From an uncultured Oligoflexia bacterium (GTDB lineage Bacteria; Bdellovibrionota; Bacteriovoracia; Bacteriovoracales; Bacteriovoracaceae), in assembly GCA_913058265.1 (NCBI GenBank), contig CAJXPQ010000011.1:1-64000 (forward strand): a stretch of DNA of 64,000 bases. The letters run 5' to 3'. A model generated the notes under the pieces. It was not told the origin of the DNA. It worked only from the letters and a program-made list of their open reading frames with translations, and did no database searches. Shown here piece by piece: positions 62,564 through 64,000 of this stretch (the stretch's first letter is position 1; every line of letters starts with the position of its first letter). Made by a program: the position numbers and the translations under genes.

Positions 62564-63192
62564 TGAAGAACGTAATCCTTTTGGGAGCTCCTGGGTCTGG
62601 AAAGGGTACTCAATCAGCAAAGCTAGTTGGGTCAAAGTCGCTTAATCATGTTTCGACGGGCAATTTATTGCGTGACGAAATTGCAAAAGAGTCAGTGCTT
62701 GGTTTGAAGGTTAAGCAAGTTATGGAGTCAGGACAACTTGTTTCAGATGAACTTGTTGCTGAACTACTTAAGGCAAATTTAAAGTTAGATAGTGAAGCAT
62801 ACATATTTGATGGTTACCCAAGAAACCTGGAACAGGCTAAAACCCTTAGTACTATCCTTGGTAATCATAGCTGTGTAGCAGTTTACTTCAAACTTGATAC
62901 AGAAAAATTGGTAGAGCGTTTAGCTAATAGGCGAGTTACCAAGGATGGAAAAAATATTTACAACTTAATCACAAATCCACCAAAGAACAGTGGTGTATGC
63001 GATATAAGTGGTGAACCTCTTCTTCAGAGAGATGACGATAAAGAGGAAGTTGTAAGAAAGCGAATGGAAGTGTTTGAAAGTACAATCAATCCAGTCTTAA
63101 GTTATTATAAAGACAGTGGAAAGCTTGTTGAGGTTAATGCAAATCAATCCTTAGACGGTGTATTTGGTGAATTAATTTCAAAAATCGAGTAG
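62563..63192 (+). CDS. adk: Adenylate kinase
   Basis: VILLGAPGSGKGTQSAKL, HVSTGNLLRDEI, IFDGYPRNLEQA, degenerate LID NPPKNSGVCDISGEPLLQRDDDKEEVVRKRM. Confidence 0.98.
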   Translation: MKNVILLGAPGSGKGTQSAKLVGSKSLNHVSTGNLLRDEIAKESVLGLKVKQVMESGQLVSDELVAELLKANLKLDSEAYIFDGYPRNLEQAKTLSTILGNHSCVAVYFKLDTEKLVERLANRRVTKDGKNIYNLITNPPKNSGVCDISGEPLLQRDDDKEEVVRKRMEVFESTINPVLSYYKDSGKLVEVNANQSLDGVFGELISKIE

Positions 63193-63208
63193 ATTTTATT
63201 TTTAAAAA

Positions 63209-63237
63209 TTGCCATAGCGTTACTATTTTTATATACA
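63209..63237 (+). promoter_or_regulatory. Internal sigma70-type promoter upstream of infA
   Basis: TTGCCA-17 nt-TATACA about 27 nt upstream of the infA ATG. Confidence 0.6.
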
Positions 63238-63263
63238 AACTTGTTCATGATAGGTGAATTTTA

Positions 63264-63491
63264 ATGGCAGATGCGAGTGCAGACATTCTAGAGGTTGAGG
63301 GCGAAGTATTAGAATTACTTCCTAACACAAAATTTAGGGTGAAGTTGCCAAATGACCATGTGGTCTTGGCTCATATTAGTGGAAAAATGAGGATGAACTT
63401 TATTAAAATTCTTCCTGGAGACAAAGTCTTAATAGAGATAAGTAAATATGATCTCTCTAAGGGACGGATTATTTATAGAAGTAAGGGGTAA
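63264..63491 (+). CDS. infA: Translation initiation factor IF-1
   Basis: [65 protein letters not shown]. Confidence 0.97.
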   Translation: MADASADILEVEGEVLELLPNTKFRVKLPNDHVVLAHISGKMRMNFIKILPGDKVLIEISKYDLSKGRIIYRSKG

Positions 63492-63493
63492 AT

Positions 63494-63610
63494 ATGAAGG
63501 TTAGATCAAGTGTAAAGCAGATCTGTAAGGACTGCCGAGTTATAAAAAGAAAAGGTGTTTTGAGAGTTATTTGTAAGAAGAATCCAAGACATAAGCAGAG
63601 ACAGGGTTAG
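63494..63610 (+). CDS. rpmJ: 50S ribosomal protein L36
   Basis: [38 protein letters not shown]; not in the ORF track (too short). Confidence 0.98.
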   Translation: MKVRSSVKQICKDCRVIKRKGVLRVICKKNPRHKQRQG

Positions 63611-63622
63611 TAGGAGTCATAG

Positions 63623-64000
63623 ATGGCAAGAATATTAGGTGTAGATTTACCAAGAAATAAGGCAATGAGAATTGCAATGAGATCTTTGTACGGTGTAGGT
63701 CCGAAGATAGCAATTGATGTTTTAAATAAAGCAGGTATCGATTTAAATAAAAACTCAACAGATGTTACTGAGGAAGAGTCGAATACGATTAGAGCTTGTT
63801 TAGATGAGTATAATGTAGAAGGTGATCTTCGAAGAGAAGTTGGTCTAAATATTAAAAGACTAAAAGATCTTGGTTGTTACCGTGGAATAAGACATAGAAG
63901 AAGCTTACCGTGTAGAGGACAGAGAACTCATACAAATGCACGTACTAGAAAAGGTAAAGCAGTTGCTATTGCTGGTAAGAAATCTATTAAATCAATGAAA
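63623..64000 (+). CDS. rpsM: 30S ribosomal protein S13 (3' end outside window)
   Basis: [39 protein letters not shown]...[29 protein letters not shown]; open to window end. Confidence 0.98.
   Translation, partial: MARILGVDLPRNKAMRIAMRSLYGVGPKIAIDVLNKAGIDLNKNSTDVTEEESNTIRACLDEYNVEGDLRREVGLNIKRLKDLGCYRGIRHRRSLPCRGQRTHTNARTRKGKAVAIAGKKSIKSMK

Overview
The window is AT-rich chromosomal DNA from a flagellated Gram-negative bacterium. Gene content and operon style resemble the Bdellovibrio/Bacteriovorax group, but that assignment is inference. Bases 1-49 are Illumina Nextera P7/i7 adapter, so the left end is an assembly artefact inside a grxB-like gene. About 0-9.3 kb is mixed housekeeping (GrxB, A-type Fe-S carrier, YgfZ-TPR fusion, tRNA-Asn, AstA, BamD and others). 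About 9.4-18.5 kb is a minus-strand flagellar cluster (flgF-flgG-flgA-flgH-flgI-flgJ-flgM-flgN-flgK-flgL-csrA-fliW). About 18.8-33.2 kb holds xseB, PBP1A, a TonB-like protein, gcvTH, folD, ruvCAB, lpxC, proS and an rlmB-like gene. From 33.3 kb to the end is a nearly continuous translation/transcription super-cluster: tRNA-Thr-Tyr-Gly-Thr-tuf, tRNA-Trp-secE-nusG, rplKAJL-rpoBC, rpsL-rpsG, then the S10/spc operons to rpsM. I found no phage, transposon, CRISPR array or obvious defence system. The most interesting signals are: (i) a shortened class III aminotransferase-like protein lacking the catalytic Lys region, directly upstream of astA; (ii) a patatin-like lipoprotein without the catalytic Ser motif; (iii) an animal GAD/CSAD-type decarboxylase gene inserted between rpsG and the EF-G gene, with that EF-G showing an atypical EF-G2-like domain IV; (iv) an identical 28-nt structured leader before both rplK and rplA; and (v) several structured intergenic RNAs in the ribosomal cluster. 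No searches were run; family calls rest on motif recognition and synteny.
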